NCBI RefSeq assembly: GCF_937616625.2
Contig: NC_065574.1
Coordinates: 10,046,501-10,110,500 of the forward strand
Reading direction: 5' to 3'
Source: Mercurialis annua
Taxonomy: Eukaryota > Streptophyta > Magnoliopsida > Malpighiales > Euphorbiaceae
Length of the DNA stretch: 64,000 bases
Within the stretch, counting starts at the first letter, position 1, and every line of letters begins with the position of its first letter. Under the pieces are notes generated by a model. The model had not been told where the DNA came from, did not search any database, and worked only from the letters and a program-made list of their open reading frames with translations. The position numbers were made by a program, and so were the translations under genes. Shown here in pieces: positions 61,142 through 64,000 of this stretch.

Positions 61142-62059
61142 CTAACAGAATCCTGTCATGAAAGCATGATTCAGTAGCATCTCGGCACTCCATCTAAAAC
61201 TTTTATTCTTCGCCAAACATTTTTCCAAGAAGGCGCTCGCATCTCTCGATATCTCACAAGGCATTTCAGGAAGTTTGTATCTATCTGCAATTGATGTCGC
61301 AAGTTCATCAGTTGTCGAATCATAACCGTACCAAAGAGGAGACCCTGTCAGCATCTCATAAACAATGCATCCCAGAGCCCAAATATCACACCCACAATCT
61401 TGAATATTATCAGTCGTTGTCTCAGGAGCCATATACATTAAAGTCCCACCCACAAAATCAGGATCGTCCACTTTCTTGGCCAACCCGAAATCCGCAATCT
61501 TAGGCACAAACACACCACTCTCATCAGTAGAAACAAGAAGCACATTCTCAGGTTTTAAATCGCAATGCACATAACCATGCCTGTGAATCTCATAAATACC
61601 TTCAAGAATACACTTTGTAAATCTTTTAACATCCGATTCAGGCAATCCACTGCCACACGAATACGATCGTTCAATATGACTAGAGAGTGTTCCACCAGAG
61701 GCATACTCTAATAGAAGATTGTAAAAAGTTTCACCTCTGTGGTTGGAAGTAATTTCTTCACCGTAGCATTGAATGACATAAGGAGACGAGCCGTCAAGAT
61801 GGTCGTAAATCTGTTTTTCTTTTTGCAGCGAACTTGACTTGGACACCACGGCAGATTTGACAGCCATAGTTACAGGACGCATTTGATTTCTTGATTTGGG
61901 TTTCTTGGATATGGCCAAGTAAACAGAGGCATAGGCTCCTTGTCCGAGTAATTCTCGTCTCCACCATGTTGCTCCGCTGTTGTCATAAGCCTTATATTGT
62001 TGGTGTTCTCCATGTTCAGTCGCCAAGATTCTCTTTATTATCTTCAAGATGATCTTCAT
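61142..62059 (-). CDS. MAPKKK-type protein kinase (MAPKKK17/18/20-like)
   Basis: Intronless, 305 residues, almost all kinase domain. Glycine loop GQGAYASVYLA at about 39-49, catalytic Lys in MAVKSA (68), helix-C Glu at about 81, catalytic loop HCDLKPEN (165-172), DFG at 190-192, GTLMYMAPE at 205-213, DIWALGCIVYEMLTG after that. The Arg of HRD is Cys, as in the plant MAPKKK15-20 type, so activation-loop phosphorylation may not be required; this is inference. Relatives are single-exon, stress- and ABA-linked kinases feeding MAP kinase cascades. It lacks a long regulatory C-end. The kinase sits between the two RING genes on the same strand. Confidence 0.9.
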   Translation of the reverse strand: MKIILKIIKRILATEHGEHQQYKAYDNSGATWWRRELLGQGAYASVYLAISKKPKSRNQMRPVTMAVKSAVVSKSSSLQKEKQIYDHLDGSSPYVIQCYGEEITSNHRGETFYNLLLEYASGGTLSSHIERSYSCGSGLPESDVKRFTKCILEGIYEIHRHGYVHCDLKPENVLLVSTDESGVFVPKIADFGLAKKVDDPDFVGGTLMYMAPETTTDNIQDCGCDIWALGCIVYEMLTGSPLWYGYDSTTDELATSIADRYKLPEMPCEISRDASAFLEKCLAKNKSFRWSAEMLLNHAFMTGFC

Positions 62060-62987
62060 ATTTGGATTTTAGGTTAAGAAGTTGTAGTTAAGAGTGAAGA
62101 GAGTGGGGTGCTATAATGGAAAGAATGTAGTCAAACTCAAAATTAGAAGATAGATATAGGGTTTTAAGTAGGAATACTAGTTGGTGTAGGACTCTGAATC
62201 CCCAATATAGGAAGTAGATGGCTTTATTTGATATTTTACTGTAAGCATTACTCAAACACTTGACTTTCACGTCAAGCAACAAATTAAGGGTTTGTCATGC
62301 CATTTTGAACTACTGGCGTCTGCAATTGGACATTCTTAACTGTAGACTGAGTCAAATTTCTTGATCCACTTTTGATAATTTGTATGCTATTTATTTATGG
62401 ATCCTGAATTAGGAATAGGATGGTATGCAACATTAGATTCTCCTGAATGCACAGAGTATGTATTTAGTACCTCTGTTTTGACAATGCCTCTTTGGAGCTG
62501 ATTGAAAGGAGCAGTAAAACAAAATATAAAACTAATTATTTCTTGCCAAATACTAAACAATAGAACATAAATCTAAAATTGAAATCAACCATAAGAAGAA
62601 ATACAAAACTCATGCTACTGCTGGTTTGATAAAAAAAAAGTTGTTTCTATGTGATTATATATTAACTTCTTAACATCTAATATCTCCCCTCTATCATGGG
62701 AGATTTCAGTATGCCCTTTCTGTGACATTGCCGTAGCGAAAGGGAATGATAATCCCCAAACTCACTGCCCAGTTGTAGAGTCACTCACAATCACACCAAA
62801 GAGATACAAAATAAAAAACATGCACCTGAAAACAATCAATCTAAATTCCTTTTTGCAATTTCAAAAATAATTATTCTGAATAATGAATAATACAACAGTA
62901 AGGATCAAAGAACATTGTTCAGGTCTAATAAATTCCTATACAATTAACTAATTTCTGGACCTAACAATTAAGAACAACAAATCAGTA
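62060..62987. other. Spacer between RING gene 2 and the kinase, no gene seen
   Basis: It holds the kinase 5' flank and the RING 2 3' flank. A less AT-rich patch at 62690-62810 has no frame or RNA motif I can name. Confidence 0.45.
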
Positions 62988-63755
62988 CTAATGATCAGTA
63001 GGCATCTCATAGCGGCAGACTGGACAGTAGTGGCTATTCTCCAACCACTTGTTGATGCAAATCCCATGGAACAGGTGACCACAAGGCATTCCCGCAGCGA
63101 AATCCTCTAGTTCCTCCAAGCACACCGTACAAATTTCCTTTTTTCCGACGCGTCTTCTCTTTCGTTGTCTACCCTCTTCTGCATCAGCATCAAGAGAATC
63201 ATCATCATGACCCCCAAGTTTGACACACTTCAATCTCCTAGACTTGGGAGCAGTAGGCACCATTACGCAATCTCTTGACTCATATTCCAAACGCGACTGC
63301 CTCATAACCAAATCCATCGCTTCTTCTTCGCCATAACTACGAACGCAACGAGTCAGTATGTTGATGTTGAAGGCAAAGACGGCATTGCGATTCTTGAATT
63401 TTCTTGGAATCATGGAATCAACTTCGTGTATAACCCCTAGAACAAAATACTTAGAGTATGGTGAATCCGGGGGACATATTCCTAAACGAGCAAACCTGGG
63501 AGAAAGAAAGCAGTACATAGCCTGGTGATTCATGGACGAATCAACATCCAAGAAAAAAGGATCGGCAAAAGTGGGTTCGGAAGTAGTGGAATCAAGAATG
63601 ATATCTGTACCGTGGAGGGTGGTTTGATGGCAGAGTTGGTAAGAGAGGGTGAAGTATATTTGTGGTTTTTGCATGGAAAAACAAGAATAATCGTCAAGTT
63701 GCGTATCGAGTGGGAGAGGGTCGACGGTGAGATCAACAATATAGTGTGTAGGCAT
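62988..63755 (-). CDS. RING-H2 finger protein, probable E3 ubiquitin ligase 2
   Basis: Intronless, 255 residues. The N-terminal 190 residues match no domain I know. A basic run RQRKRRRVGKK at about 195-206 looks like a nuclear localisation signal. The RING-H2 at 209-255 is C-x2-C-x12-C-x-H-x2-H-x2-C-x10-C-x2-C (CTVC, CGHLFHGIC, CPVC). The C-end RYEMPTDH pairs it with RING gene 1, but the N-terminal regions have diverged strongly. Probable ubiquitin ligase; substrate unknown. Confidence 0.88.
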   Translation of the reverse strand: MPTHYIVDLTVDPLPLDTQLDDYSCFSMQKPQIYFTLSYQLCHQTTLHGTDIILDSTTSEPTFADPFFLDVDSSMNHQAMYCFLSPRFARLGICPPDSPYSKYFVLGVIHEVDSMIPRKFKNRNAVFAFNINILTRCVRSYGEEEAMDLVMRQSRLEYESRDCVMVPTAPKSRRLKCVKLGGHDDDSLDADAEEGRQRKRRRVGKKEICTVCLEELEDFAAGMPCGHLFHGICINKWLENSHYCPVCRYEMPTDH

Positions 63756-64000
63756 GGTGATGGATCAAATGGAAAAACAAAGTGAAGAAAGTGTCAGAAT
63801 TTTGGTTGTGAAATAGGGCCAGGGTAAAAGAAAATAATGGATTCCTAACAAGTTTTGGACTTTCTAATAAAATTTGAAAGTGAGATGATGACGAGGCTTT
63901 TAACTCAACTCAAACACTTATACAAATATGTCTTTTCAATTCCTACAACTGAGGAAGCTTAATTTCCTAAAGTAATATATCAAACTGGTTTTGATTAATT
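63756..64000. other. Upstream flank of RING gene 2
   Basis: 5' flank and probable leader. No clear TATA box or other gene before the window ends. Confidence 0.4.

Noticed and set aside
62690..62810. Less AT-rich patch considered as a small nucleolar RNA
   Set aside because: No convincing box C/D or H/ACA arrangement could be assigned.

Overview
This is nuclear DNA of a flowering plant, most likely a eudicot. It is very AT-rich, its genes are split by GT-AG introns, and most of the intergenic space is small foldback transposons, Helitron pieces and old retroelement scraps. The lineage inside the eudicots cannot be fixed from the sequence.

Layout. (1) 1.7-2.5 kb, minus strand: one secreted cysteine-rich thionin-like gene (copy A). 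(2) 8.2-9.5 kb, plus: an intronless GRAS transcription factor closest to SCARECROW-LIKE 23, followed at 10.6-11.4 kb by a decayed fragment of a coatomer beta-prime (COPB2) gene. (3) 14.6-22.3 kb, plus: a 20-exon gene for the multidomain immunophilin PASTICCINO1 (three FKBP-like domains, TPRs, C-terminal tail), reconstructed here exon by exon to 621 residues. (4) 23.5-32.7 kb, minus: three tandem thionin-like genes (B, C, D). (5) 33-43 kb: gene-poor tract with LINE ORF1 remnants and a Helitron that carries a 5'-truncated LINE. (6) 44-56 kb, plus: three more thionin-like genes (E, F, G) with repeat-dense spacers and a copia remnant. (7) 57-64 kb, minus: two RING-H2 ubiquitin-ligase-like genes, a MAPKKK-type kinase, and two SAUR pseudogenes left by a local segmental duplication.

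The main interest is the seven-member thionin-like family. Every copy has a signal peptide, a two-exon structure with one phase-1 intron at the same place, and a cysteine grid of four CX3CX3C triplets. A-D carry all 12 cysteines. E, F and G have lost C9 (exon 1) and C10 (exon 2), and E has additionally lost C8 and C11. Cysteines vanish in the pairs predicted by a nested helical-hairpin ladder (C7-C12, C8-C11, C9-C10), so the window itself suggests a disulfide map. E and F are a tandem duplication whose date can be bracketed by a foldback transposon present upstream of F and absent, with an empty target site, upstream of E.

Exon boundaries are read from splice consensus and paralogue agreement, with no transcript data. 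Family names rest on recognised motifs. No database search was run.
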